Positions 1-7,459 of a DNA stretch of 64,000 nt are shown piece after piece. Position numbers and translations under genes: made by a program. Source of the DNA: Shouchella xiaoxiensis (GTDB taxonomy: Bacteria > Bacillota > Bacilli > Bacillales > Bacillaceae_D); NCBI RefSeq assembly GCF_016907895.1, contig NZ_JAFBCV010000001.1:124001-188000 (forward strand), written 5' to 3'. The notes under the pieces were generated by a model. The model had not been told where the DNA came from, did not search any database, and saw nothing but the letters and a program-made list of their open reading frames with translations. Every line of letters begins with the position of its first letter. Position 1 is the first letter of the stretch.

Positions 1-479
1 AGGGCGATTCGACCATCCATCAACACATGAAGCAAGCTAGCAGGTGTTGAAACAAAAACGGTCCCGACCAACAAAAGCAGCAAAATGGCAAATGCATTCA
101 CAATATGGCGCATCGATCTTCCTAAAAACTTACTCGCCAACTGTGGAAGGTGGGCACCTTTATTGCGAATCGAAATCATCCCCGTTAAATAATCGTGAAC
201 CGCACCAGCAAAAATACAGCCGACAACAATCCAGATGAAAGCAACCGGGCCATAAAGCGCCCCCATAATCGGACCAAATACCGGACCTGTACCAGCAATA
301 TTTAACAGCTGGATTAAGGAGTTCTTTGGTGTACTCATCGGGATATAATCGATATTATCTCGATTTGCATAAGCCGGTGTAGGGCGTGCTTCTTTAACGC
401 CAAAGATCCGTTCGATAATTTTTCCATAAGTGAAATAACCAATAATTAAAAGGACAATACCGATTAAAAAAGTGTACAA
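1..479 (-). CDS. cstA: carbon starvation protein CstA, N-terminal part (runs off window)
   Basis: Reverse-strand frame open from a TTG at 479 to the window edge, about 159 codons. The start is chosen because GGGGAGG lies 7 bases upstream (487-493) and no ATG fits. The protein opens with a hydrophobic helix, then has segments typical of CstA: NSLIQLLNIAGTGPVFGPIM, AVHDYLTGMISIRNKGAHLP and VFVSTPASLLHVLMDGRIA. CstA proteins are multi-span inner-membrane transporters for peptides or pyruvate made during carbon limitation. The C-terminal part lies outside the window. A perfect cre site sits just upstream, which fits catabolite control. Confident family call; the substrate is not shown. Confidence 0.9.
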   Translation of the reverse strand, partial: MYTFLIGIVLLIIGYFTYGKIIERIFGVKEARPTPAYANRDNIDYIPMSTPKNSLIQLLNIAGTGPVFGPIMGALYGPVAFIWIVVGCIFAGAVHDYLTGMISIRNKGAHLPQLASKFLGRSMRHIVNAFAILLLLLVGTVFVSTPASLLHVLMDGRIA

Positions 480-511
480 GGCGTAGCCTCCCCAGATGTA
501 ATAGTAATAAA

Positions 512-525
512 TGATAGCGTTTTCA
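512..525 (-). promoter_or_regulatory. cre site (CcpA operator) upstream of cstA
   Basis: Reads TGAAAACGCTATCA on the reverse strand and matches the Bacillus cre consensus TGWNANCGNTNWCA at every position. It lies 33 bases upstream of the cstA start codon, between the probable promoter and the ribosome binding site, a position suited to CcpA repression in glucose. Confidence 0.7.
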
Positions 526-703
526 TAAGTATATAAAAAAATTGTCGAATAATCTACATATTCTTTTGTGCTGTTTATTGGAAATAGTATAACAGTCAAG
601 TGATTAAAGATTCAGAATAAGGGTATTCATCACAATAGGCAGAAACCAATTCACGAAAAAATTAACAAAGGCGACTACAGAAGAACGCCAGAAAAGAGGG
701 AAA

Positions 704-1957
704 ATGGAACAGCGTAAGGAGATAGCAAGTCCACGAAAGAAGACATTGAGAGAACGGCTAAATGCGATTGGTCCAGGAGCGATTGTGACAGCCTCTTTTA
801 TTGGGCCAGGAACCGTAACAACAGCAAGTAGGGCAGGGGCAACCTTTGGGACAGCGCTTTTATGGGCGATCGTTTTTTCGATTTTGGCAACGATTGTCTT
901 GCAAGAAATGAGTGCAAGGCTTGGTATTATGACGCAAAAAGGGCTTGGCGCAGCGATCCGTGATCATTTTAAAAATCCGTTATTCAAGTATGCATCGATG
1001 TCACTTGTTTTGCTTGCGATATTAGTGGGCTGTTCTGCTTATATGGCAGGCGATTTGCTGGGGACATCATTAGGAATTTCAACCCTTACAGGATTATCAC
1101 CTAATTTATTAGCACCATTATTTGGCGTTGTTATTTTGGTAATCGGCCTCAGTGGTAGTTATAAAATCATTGAGAAGACAATGATTGGATTAATTGTTGT
1201 GATGAGCGTGACGTTTATTACGACGATGGTCGTGGCACGGCCAAACATGGGTGATGTTTTTCAAGGAGCCTTTATCCCAACGCTCCCAGATTCGTCCATT
1301 ATTATGGTCATTGCCTTAATCGGGACAACGGTTGTTCCGTACAATTTGTTTCTACATTCTGAAAATGTGATTGAACGCTGGAACAGTCCCAAACATTTAG
1401 CAGACTCTCGCTGGGATATTATTATTTCAATTAGTATCGGTGGTTTTATTACTGCGGCAATCTTGATTACAGCAGCGACGATGATTCAAGGAATGGAAAT
1501 TGGAAACGTTGCGGACATGTCGATTCAACTTGAGCCGCTTCTCGGGAGTTGGGCATTGGTTTTTACAAGTATTGGCTTGTTTGCGGCAGGTTTTTCATCG
1601 GCGCTCGCTTCGGCGCTTGGTGCAGCGATTACAGCAAGTAGTGTATTAAAGTGGAAAGGCGGCATGAAAAATATTCGCTTTAAACTTGTGTTTGCTCTTA
1701 TCATTGTTATTGGGATTATAACATCAAGTCTTGGCTTCGAACCACTTGACGTGCTGCTTACCGCACAAGCTTTAAATGGCTTATTACTACCCTTTGTATC
1801 AATAATGTTGCTTATTGTCATGAACAATAAAAACCGTCTAGGTAACTATGTGAATTCAGTTAAGATGAATATAATTGGAGGAATTGTTGTCTTGATTTGT
1901 ACGGGGTTAGGTTTTTATAGCTTAGTTGATGCTATTAGAGCTTTTATTGGGGCTTAA
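704..1957 (+). CDS. NRAMP-family transporter with divergent metal-site motifs
   Basis: 417 residues with about 11 hydrophobic segments and the fold signature of NRAMP (SLC11) divalent metal transporters. The ATG at 704 follows GAGGG. In canonical MntH the first helix carries DPGN, whose Asp and Asn bind the metal, and helix 6 carries MPH. Here the first site reads GPGT (residues 34-37, in SFIGPGTVTTAS) and the helix 6 region reads TTVVPYNLFLHS, so the usual ligands are missing. It belongs to an NRAMP-like subgroup whose substrate may not be Mn or Fe. It is monocistronic and divergent from cstA. Family confident, substrate unknown. Confidence 0.8.
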   Translation: MEQRKEIASPRKKTLRERLNAIGPGAIVTASFIGPGTVTTASRAGATFGTALLWAIVFSILATIVLQEMSARLGIMTQKGLGAAIRDHFKNPLFKYASMSLVLLAILVGCSAYMAGDLLGTSLGISTLTGLSPNLLAPLFGVVILVIGLSGSYKIIEKTMIGLIVVMSVTFITTMVVARPNMGDVFQGAFIPTLPDSSIIMVIALIGTTVVPYNLFLHSENVIERWNSPKHLADSRWDIIISISIGGFITAAILITAATMIQGMEIGNVADMSIQLEPLLGSWALVFTSIGLFAAGFSSALASALGAAITASSVLKWKGGMKNIRFKLVFALIIVIGIITSSLGFEPLDVLLTAQALNGLLLPFVSIMLLIVMNNKNRLGNYVNSVKMNIIGGIVVLICTGLGFYSLVDAIRAFIGA

Positions 1958-2023
1958 AAGTGACTGAATCGAGATGTGTGTAAGAAGCATCGGATAAACG
2001 AACACTTGACTAATCGTTGGAGA

Positions 2024-2298
2024 GAGGTTAGGACATAACGAAAAATAGTAGTTGAAAAGACGAATCGAAACGACGCTGAGTAGCACCGCTACAGGAGCAT
2101 TCTTCGCTTTCCGGGGGCACGGCCTCAGCCTCCTTCGTGGAAAATCACCACTCCAGAGTCTTCAGACACGTGCTTGTCTCCCAGGAGTCTTCGAATTCGC
2201 CTTCCGCTCATCTTAGTATAAATTAAACGACGAACGTTTCTATTTTTAGGAGTGTTCGTCATTTTTGTCTGTCTATCTACTGTTGTCCCAGCCTTTTT
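2024..2298. repeat. dispersed non-coding repeat element (MITE/bcr-like)
   Basis: About 275 bp bounded by imperfect inverted ends: GAGGTTAGGACATAAC at 2024-2039 and GTTGTCCCAGCCTTTTT at 2282-2298. The core contains CGCTTTCCGGGGGCACGGCC followed by CAGCCTCC, and CAGGAGTCTTCG, blocks I recall from non-coding repeats in Bacillus genomes. An internal hairpin pairs GACGAAC (2229-2235) with GTTCGTC (2254-2260). It has no coding frame. A worn relative may occur at 26452-26580. From 2299 to the promoter at 2594 I see no gene. Confidence 0.5.
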
Positions 2299-2593
2299 TC
2301 TTGAGGTGTCTGTACAGTTGTCTAATAGAGCTTAATTTGAGGTTGCTTTCTTCACAAAGAGCAGGAGGCGGAACAATAGAAGAACGTTAACCTTTACTTC
2401 AGTCCAATTTAAGCTAACTTCTTTGTTTAAAATATACAATTAATTATTTTTTTAAATCTATGACTCGGACTCTTTTACAGCGCTGAAAATAGTGAACAAA
2501 GTTGAGAGATGCACTGAAAAAGCATAGAATTATGATATGATGTTTTGGAGAATTGGCATATTGATGTTCTCAAGAATTATCTAAATTGCATGA

Positions 2594-2622
2594 TTGACGT
2601 GGTGAAAAACATTCTATATAAT
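2594..2622 (+). promoter_or_regulatory. sigma-A promoter of the ABC-F leader and gene
   Basis: TTGACG at 2594-2599 and TATAAT at 2617-2622 with a 17-base spacer, a near-perfect housekeeping promoter. Transcription would start about 2630, just before the leader-peptide ribosome binding site, leaving an untranslated leader of more than 300 bases ahead of the ABC-F gene. Confidence 0.8.
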
Positions 2623-2656
2623 CAACAATTAATTAGGGAGAGGAGGATTGTTAAAA

Positions 2657-2704
2657 ATGATGCATGCAGGGAGATTACGTAACGTCGCTTTGAACAATAG
2701 GTAA
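2657..2704 (+). CDS. 15-codon leader peptide of the ABC-F resistance gene
   Basis: A very strong ribosome binding site (GGGAGAGGAGG, ending at 2646) precedes ATGATG. The frame encodes MMHAGRLRNVALNNR and stops at 2702-2704. It is followed by a series of hairpins and intrinsic terminators ahead of the ABC-F gene at 2957. Regulated ABC-F genes of Firmicutes commonly use ribosome stalling on such short frames to sense antibiotics. The peptide itself is not expected to have another function. Placement and ribosome binding site are seen directly; the stalling role is inferred. Confidence 0.7.
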   Translation: MMHAGRLRNVALNNR

Positions 2705-2721
2705 TTTCATATGTTCAAAGG

Positions 2722-2915
2722 CTCTGTTTTCATAAGCAGAGTAAACGGGAGTAGTCTGCACATTTTTAATCATCCTCTACGGAAGCATAAATTTTAAACC
2801 GGGAGAAAGGCAGATAGGACTGTCTTTCTTTTTTTTATATGGAGAGAAAGATAGGTTTTTTCCTATTCTTTCGTTTACTCAAACCGACAGACAGAAGCCG
2901 TCTGTTGGTTTTTTT
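2722..2915 (+). promoter_or_regulatory. transcription attenuator leader with intrinsic terminators
   Basis: Four hairpins follow the leader peptide. CTCTG 2722-2726 pairs with CAGAG 2737-2741. AGAAAGGCAG 2804-2813 pairs with CTGTCTTTCT 2820-2829 and runs into eight or more T, a full intrinsic terminator. GAAAGATAGG pairs with CCTATTCTTTC over 2845-2872. AACCGACAGAC 2882-2892 pairs with GTCTGTTGGTT 2900-2910 followed by T, a second terminator. The gene starts 42 bases later. This layout fits drug-induced antitermination coupled to translation of the leader peptide. Confidence 0.7.
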
Positions 2916-2956
2916 ATGATTACACGCCTTTCATTAAACGAAAAGGACGTGTAAAA

Positions 2957-4420
2957 ATGGAACAACTAACGTTAGAACTAAAAGAGATTGAGGTCTCCTT
3001 TCTAGACAAAATCGTGTTAGATATAAAAAGCTTATCTGTTTATCAGTTTGATCGAATTGGTATTGTCGGAAAAAATGGCCAAGGAAAAAGCACATTGTTA
3101 AAAGTAATGAGTGGCAAGGTTGAACCAAATAAAGGCAAGGTGAAGCGGATGGTTGAACTTGGCTATTTTAAACAAGTTGATCCACCGTCAAATCAAGAAG
3201 CGGATTATCAAATGCTGAGTCAATTGTCTATTCCGGCACATCAACCAAGTGAATTGAGCGGTGGTGAACAGACGAAATTAAAGTTGGCCCAAGTCTTCTC
3301 GAATTATTATGGGGGCTTGCTTATTGATGAACCAACCACACATCTTGATGAGGCCGGTGTTCAATTTCTTATTGAAGAATTGACGTATTACTATGGTGCC
3401 TTACTTCTTGTTAGTCATGATCGTTATGTGCTTGATCAATTAGTCACGAAAATCTGGGAAGTAGATTGTGGGAGCGTAACTGAATACACCGGAAACTACT
3501 CCGACTATGTTGAACAAAAAGAATTGGAACAAAAGCAGCTGGTGGAGAAGTATCAGAAGTACGAAAAAGACAAAAGTCGCTTGCTGGCTGCCGCTGAAGA
3601 AAAAATGAAGAAAGCAGAAAAAGTGACACAAGCGAACGCAGCGATGTCAAAAAAAGAAGCAAAGGCTACAAGCAATCGGATGTTTATGACAAAATCAAAA
3701 GGCACGAGTCAGAAAGCGATGCAGAAATCAGCGAAAGCAATTGAAAAAAGAGTGGATCAATTGGAAGAAATAGAAGCTCCAGAAGCAGAAAAAACAATTC
3801 GCTTTCAACAACCGAAGACTCTGCAAATGCATAATAAATTTCCGATTATGGCAGATCGCTTACACCTTGAAGTTGGTGGGAAGACGCTGTTAGAAGCGGC
3901 GAATTTTCAGTTTCCTCTTGGTAAAACAATCGCAATTAAAGGGAAAAATGGATCAGGAAAATCCACTTTATTGAAGCATATCGTTAAGCGAGGAGAAGGC
4001 ATTCTATTGTCTCCAAAAGTCGTTTTTGGTTCTTATCATCAACACGATTATCAATTTAAACATGGGAAGACCGTCATTGGCTTAATGGAAGAGTATAGTG
4101 AGTATCAAGAAAGTCGAATTCGTGCTGTTCTTCACGCAATGAACTTTACAGGCACCGATTTGCTGAAGGACGTGAGTGAATTAAGCGGTGGAGAAGCAAT
4201 TCGACTCTCCCTCTGTCATCTTTTTCTAGGGAACTACAATGTGCTTATCCTAGATGAACCGACTAATTTTCTTGATTTACAGAGCATTGCAGCATTAGAA
4301 ACGTTCCTTGCCGCTTATCCAGGCACAGTTCTGCTCGTTAGTCATGATCGAGTATTTGTTGAACGGGTAGCCGATCATGTCTATGAAATGGAAGAGAAGG
4401 AAGTAAAACAAAGATATTAA
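2957..4420 (+). CDS. ABC-F ribosomal protection protein (Vga/Msr/VmlR type)
   Basis: 487 residues with two ATP-binding cassettes and no membrane segments. The first has Walker A GKNGQGKST near residue 38, signature LSGGEQ and Walker B LLIDEPTTHLDE; the second has GKNGSGKST, LSGGEA and LILDEPTNFLD. Between them lies a long charged linker of about 80 residues (roughly 190-270), the antibiotic-resistance domain that reaches toward the peptidyl-transferase centre in this family. Such proteins dislodge lincosamides, pleuromutilins or streptogramins from the ribosome. The attenuator upstream supports drug-inducible expression. The drug range cannot be read from sequence. Confidence 0.88.
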   Translation: MEQLTLELKEIEVSFLDKIVLDIKSLSVYQFDRIGIVGKNGQGKSTLLKVMSGKVEPNKGKVKRMVELGYFKQVDPPSNQEADYQMLSQLSIPAHQPSELSGGEQTKLKLAQVFSNYYGGLLIDEPTTHLDEAGVQFLIEELTYYYGALLLVSHDRYVLDQLVTKIWEVDCGSVTEYTGNYSDYVEQKELEQKQLVEKYQKYEKDKSRLLAAAEEKMKKAEKVTQANAAMSKKEAKATSNRMFMTKSKGTSQKAMQKSAKAIEKRVDQLEEIEAPEAEKTIRFQQPKTLQMHNKFPIMADRLHLEVGGKTLLEAANFQFPLGKTIAIKGKNGSGKSTLLKHIVKRGEGILLSPKVVFGSYHQHDYQFKHGKTVIGLMEEYSEYQESRIRAVLHAMNFTGTDLLKDVSELSGGEAIRLSLCHLFLGNYNVLILDEPTNFLDLQSIAALETFLAAYPGTVLLVSHDRVFVERVADHVYEMEEKEVKQRY

Positions 4421-4429
4421 AAACAGGGT

Positions 4430-4474
4430 CCGCTAAGGAGACGGAATTTGTTTTCTTAGCGGCAGTTATTTTTT
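4430..4474 (+). terminator. intrinsic terminator after the ABC-F gene
   Basis: CCGCTAAG (4430-4437) pairs with CTTAGCGG (4455-4462), followed by a T-rich tract at 4466-4474. Confidence 0.75.
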
Positions 4475-4622
4475 AATGCACCTAGGGCTACGTACTTGTT
4501 AAGTAAACGCTAGACAAATAACGATAGCGGTTCATAAAGAGCAGAAATGGAATCGATTGATTAATGGTCATTCCTATAGCGTGTTAGGATAAGTACAAAC
4601 ACGAAGAAAGCGAGTTGAAATA

Positions 4623-5087
4623 ATGAGTCTTCACATCCGTGAAGTTACAAAAGATAATTGGCGTGCGGTGGCTGCTCTGAAAGTAGCCCCGGCACAGAAT
4701 GAATTTATTGAAAGCAATGCCTTTTCAATTTTAGAAACAGAAATCGAGAAAAACGGGATCTCCGTTGGATTATATGATAATGAAACGCTGGTTGGTTATG
4801 CGATGTATGGCTGGCCGTCTCCAGAAAACAATAGTGCCTGGTTTGACCGATTTATGATTGATCACCAGTTTCAAGGGCAGGGTTATGCAAGGCGGTTTAT
4901 GCCACTAATCTTTCAAACGATGCAAGCGCAATATGGCTGTGAAACGTTTTATTTAAGCTTGCACCCGGATAATCTTAATGCGCAAAAATTATATGAATCA
5001 TTTGGTTTTCGTTTAAATGGGGAAGTCGATGATGCAGGCCCGGTTTCCGGTGTCGTGATGGAAATGAAACGGAATGAGCCTATTTAA
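4623..5087 (+). CDS. GNAT N-acetyltransferase, BltD/spermidine acetyltransferase-like
   Basis: 154 residues. It opens with IREVTKDNWRAVAALKVAPA and has the acetyl-CoA loop FQGQGYARRF near residue 88, then LSLHPDNLNAQKLYESFGF. The order and length match the PaiA/BltD polyamine N-acetyltransferase group, which transfers acetyl from acetyl-CoA to spermidine or spermine. It is a single gene ended by a shared terminator. GNAT membership is secure; the polyamine substrate is inferred from the N-terminal pattern. Confidence 0.8.
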   Translation: MSLHIREVTKDNWRAVAALKVAPAQNEFIESNAFSILETEIEKNGISVGLYDNETLVGYAMYGWPSPENNSAWFDRFMIDHQFQGQGYARRFMPLIFQTMQAQYGCETFYLSLHPDNLNAQKLYESFGFRLNGEVDDAGPVSGVVMEMKRNEPI

Positions 5088-5104
5088 AGCAAGTTGAGAA
5101 AAGT

Positions 5105-5142
5105 GGATTTAGCCACTAAGTACTAGGCTAAATCCCTTTTTT
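5105..5142. terminator. terminator between convergent genes
   Basis: GGATTTAGCC (5105-5114) pairs perfectly with GGCTAAATCC (5126-5135), followed by T at 5137-5142 on the plus strand. It serves the acetyltransferase and overlaps the 3' end of the convergent lipoprotein gene. Confidence 0.75.
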
Positions 5143-5676
5143 CAATTCCCTTTCCCCCTCCGACCACACGACCGGGTCAAACGCATAGCCTAAGTGAATA
5201 CTCGTTACTTTTTCATTAAAATGGTAGAAAGAGAGAACGATATTAGGGTCATGGTCCACATAACCAAGCTCGTAAACAGACTGTTCATTATCCGTATAAG
5301 TGAAAAAGGATTCGCCATAAGTCTGTTTTACTTTTTCAAGCGAATCGCCAACCATAATACCACCTACAGTCATTGAGGCCGTGTTTTCTTCAAACGTTGA
5401 TAAGAGGACAATTTCCCCTGTTTTTCGCTCAACGCTGATGATGATGGTTTCATTCCAATATTGATCAACATTTCTTAAAGGCGCATAGTACTCATTGTCA
5501 GGATGTGGGGTAACCGTTTCGTTTACAAGTGATTCACCTAGTGCAATGCCATCAAGCTGTTCTGCTGTTAAATGAGTTGACGGAACTTCTATCATGGCAC
5601 TGCATCCGCTGAGCGCACCGAAGATAATGAAAAGGGTAATGAAGTGAATATATGAGTTTCTTTTAAGTACTTTCAT
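5128..5676 (-). CDS. putative lipoprotein of unknown function
   Basis: 182 residues. A hydrophobic N-terminus ends in the lipobox LSGC (near residue 25), predicting a lipid-anchored extracellular protein. The C-terminal half contains GDSLEKVKQTYGESFFTY and a following strand-rich stretch that resembles the C-terminal half of the protein at 51641-52126. It is the second gene of a two-gene unit, 2 bases after the small membrane protein upstream. I do not recognise a function. Confidence 0.7.
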   Translation of the reverse strand: MKVLKRNSYIHFITLFIIFGALSGCSAMIEVPSTHLTAEQLDGIALGESLVNETVTPHPDNEYYAPLRNVDQYWNETIIISVERKTGEIVLLSTFEENTASMTVGGIMVGDSLEKVKQTYGESFFTYTDNEQSVYELGYVDHDPNIVLSFYHFNEKVTSIHLGYAFDPVVWSEGERELKKGI

Positions 5677-5678
5677 AG

Positions 5679-5882
5679 TTAATTAAAATGCTTCTTCATG
5701 AGCTGATTAAAATCTTTTATAACCAAAATGATTAGCCAACAAGCACCAATGACCATCATGAAAATAGCGAAATAATAACTAAATAACTCAAAATGACCAT
5801 ATCCAATAAAGAAAGTTAACATAAGCACAATGTAGCCAAAGAAAAAGTACAAGTGTGGTAGTATGTAACGGTTTATTAACAT
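5679..5882 (-). CDS. small membrane protein (2 TM)
   Basis: 67 residues with two hydrophobic helices (about 9-28 and 33-54) and a charged C-terminus. The ATG at 5882 is preferred over the GTG at 5885 because AAAGGACG upstream is spaced for it. It is co-transcribed with the lipoprotein gene 2 bases downstream. Function unknown. Confidence 0.6.
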   Translation of the reverse strand: MLINRYILPHLYFFFGYIVLMLTFFIGYGHFELFSYYFAIFMMVIGACWLIILVIKDFNQLMKKHFN

Positions 5883-6010
5883 CACGTCCTTTTCTAATTA
5901 GTGAGCTTATCGATTGAATAAATGCATGAAGTCTATTTATTTTACTCATTAATTTTAAAATTTGCTATTATTTAATAAGAGTATCTCTACCTGAAAAAGG
6001 AGAAAGTGCG

Positions 6011-6460
6011 ATGACCGACGACCAATCTATCCAAGAATTACTAGAAAAAAGTGCGAAAAGAAACAGCAAAATCTCGATATGGCTTCCAATTCTATTTAGC
6101 GTGACAGTTACCTTTTCGATTTTCTTCAGCATCTTTTCATCAGAAACGGAGGCGGAGGCAGATCAGAAATTCCTTGTGTCGATGAGCGTGGGGTTTTCCG
6201 TTATGCTTATTCTATACCTTGTGACTTGGATTCAGTGCTACAAAGGTTTGCAAGAATTAAAGCAGCTGAACGTGGAAGACGACAAGCTAAAGCGGTTGAA
6301 AAAATGGTACCGCTACAGCTGTTATTTATTTATGATTCCACCGACGTTTTTTTTCGGCATGCTTGGCTTTTTTAAACTGAAAAAGTTTCTAAGAGGAGAT
6401 GTTGAGCAAGGGCCGTTTACGTTGGATACGATTATTTACCGGTTTTTAATAAAGAGGTAG
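6011..6460 (+). CDS. membrane protein of unknown function (3 TM)
   Basis: 149 residues. After a polar 20-residue N-terminus there are hydrophobic segments at about 21-42, 55-76 and 104-124, with a basic amphipathic stretch (ELKQLNVEDDKLKRLKKWYR) between the last two. The start is preceded by AAAAGGAGAAAG. It is a single gene. No family recognised. Confidence 0.65.
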   Translation: MTDDQSIQELLEKSAKRNSKISIWLPILFSVTVTFSIFFSIFSSETEAEADQKFLVSMSVGFSVMLILYLVTWIQCYKGLQELKQLNVEDDKLKRLKKWYRYSCYLFMIPPTFFFGMLGFFKLKKFLRGDVEQGPFTLDTIIYRFLIKR

Positions 6461-6521
6461 AAACATGCTCTTAGTCTAACTAGCTATTTTTAATAGATTC
6501 TAATTTTTTATTAATAAATAA

Positions 6522-6557
6522 GAAAAAAACTGCGGAGGCTCAATCGTTCCTCCGCAG
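6522..6557 (-). terminator. intrinsic terminator of the SDR gene
   Basis: On the reverse strand CTGCGGAGG (6557-6549) pairs with CCTCCGCAG (6538-6530) and is followed by eight T. Confidence 0.8.
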
Positions 6558-6623
6558 CAACTTCTGCCTAAAGTATATCAACCCCTCTGCCTCTTAGATT
6601 GTTCGATGTTCATAAAGCAACTT

Positions 6624-7358
6624 TTACAACGTTGCTGCTCCGTCAACACTGATAACAGCACCACTAATAAATTGGGCCTCGTCTGATGCGAGAAACAGAT
6701 ACGTATTGGCGATATCTTCTGGCGAGCCTAATTGATTTAAAGGGGAAAGGTTTTTCATATTTGCGAGCACTTTTTCTGGCATTTTAGCGGTCATCTCTGT
6801 TTCAATAAAGCCTGGTGCGACGGCGTTCACGCGGATGCCGTACTTGCCAAGTTCTTTTGCCCATGTTTTCGTCATACTAATTAGTCCGCCTTTTGAAGCG
6901 GCATAATTTGATTGGCCAAAGTTCCCGTAAAGACCGACGATGGAAGCCGCATTAAGGATGACGCCCGACTGCTGTTTTTTCATATAACCTGCGGCCGCTT
7001 GACCAACGATAAAGGCACCTTTCAAATTGACGTTAAGCACAAGATCCCATTGGTCTTCAGTCATTTTCGCTAGTGTTGAATCAGCGGTTACCCCGGCATT
7101 GTTTATCACAATGTCAATCTGTCCGTATGCCTCATCAATACGTTCAAACAAAGCGTTCATCGCTGCCGCATCGGTTACATCCGCTGTTGAAATGGAATGA
7201 TCCCCGGGGGCAAGCAGTTGTTTCAATTCATTCAGCGCATCTTCGTGAAGATCTGTTAAAATAAGAGTAGCGCCTTCTTGGGCAAATCGTTTGGCTGTTG
7301 CTTCACCTATTCCACGGGCTGCTCCTGTAATTAGTACGACTTTGTTTTTAAGTCTCAT
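6624..7358 (-). CDS. short-chain dehydrogenase (FabG/3-hydroxyacyl or 3-hydroxybutyrate dehydrogenase-like)
   Basis: 244 residues, the usual length of FabG-type SDRs. It has the NAD(P)-binding motif GAARGIGE near residue 12, NNAG near 87, and the catalytic Ser-Tyr-Lys set in NAASIVGLYG and YAASKGG. It reads away from the sigma-54 activator at 7460 and has its own -24/-12 promoter, so it belongs to the PHB locus. Likely roles are oxidation of 3-hydroxybutyrate or interconversion of 3-hydroxyacyl and 3-oxoacyl thioesters. A classical 3-hydroxybutyrate dehydrogenase is encoded at 38331, so this enzyme may act on a different chain length, CoA form or stereoisomer. Specificity is inferred from context only. 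Confidence 0.85.
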   Translation of the reverse strand: MRLKNKVVLITGAARGIGEATAKRFAQEGATLILTDLHEDALNELKQLLAPGDHSISTADVTDAAAMNALFERIDEAYGQIDIVINNAGVTADSTLAKMTEDQWDLVLNVNLKGAFIVGQAAAGYMKKQQSGVILNAASIVGLYGNFGQSNYAASKGGLISMTKTWAKELGKYGIRVNAVAPGFIETEMTAKMPEKVLANMKNLSPLNQLGSPEDIANTYLFLASDEAQFISGAVISVDGAATL

Positions 7359-7402
7359 CGTCTTCTCTCCTTCTCGTAATATCGACCTGTTTATTAGAAT
7401 AA

Positions 7403-7420
7403 TGCAAAATCGATGCCAAT
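7403..7420 (-). promoter_or_regulatory. sigma-54 promoter of the SDR gene
   Basis: The reverse strand reads ATTGGCATCGATTTTGCA. The GG (7417-7416) and GC (7405-7404) dinucleotides are separated by exactly 10 bases, as required for -24/-12 promoters, and the sequence agrees with TGGCAY-N5-TTGC. It lies about 45 bases before the SDR start. Confidence 0.8.
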
Positions 7421-7422
7421 AG

Positions 7423-7436
7423 TGTAAACGCTATCA
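7423..7436 (+). promoter_or_regulatory. cre site (CcpA operator) in the SDR/activator divergent region
   Basis: TGTAAACGCTATCA matches TGWNANCGNTNWCA at all positions. It sits 24 bases before the activator start codon and directly behind the -24 element of the divergent SDR promoter, so CcpA bound here could repress the activator gene and perhaps the SDR gene as well. Confidence 0.7.
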
Positions 7437-7459
7437 ATTAATAAGGCGGGTGAAAATAA

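Noticed and set aside
44-238. 64-codon plus-strand frame at the left edge
   Set aside because: It is a shadow of cstA, which reads convincingly on the reverse strand through the same bases.
2229-2265. GACGAAC/GTTCGTC hairpin followed by T as a terminator for the NRAMP gene
   Set aside because: It lies about 270 bases after the stop codon and inside the dispersed repeat, so it is described as part of that element.
6624-7358. Calling the locus 1 SDR the fatty-acid FabG
   Set aside because: Its sigma-54 promoter and PHB neighbours argue against the housekeeping enzyme; left as SDR with inferred role.
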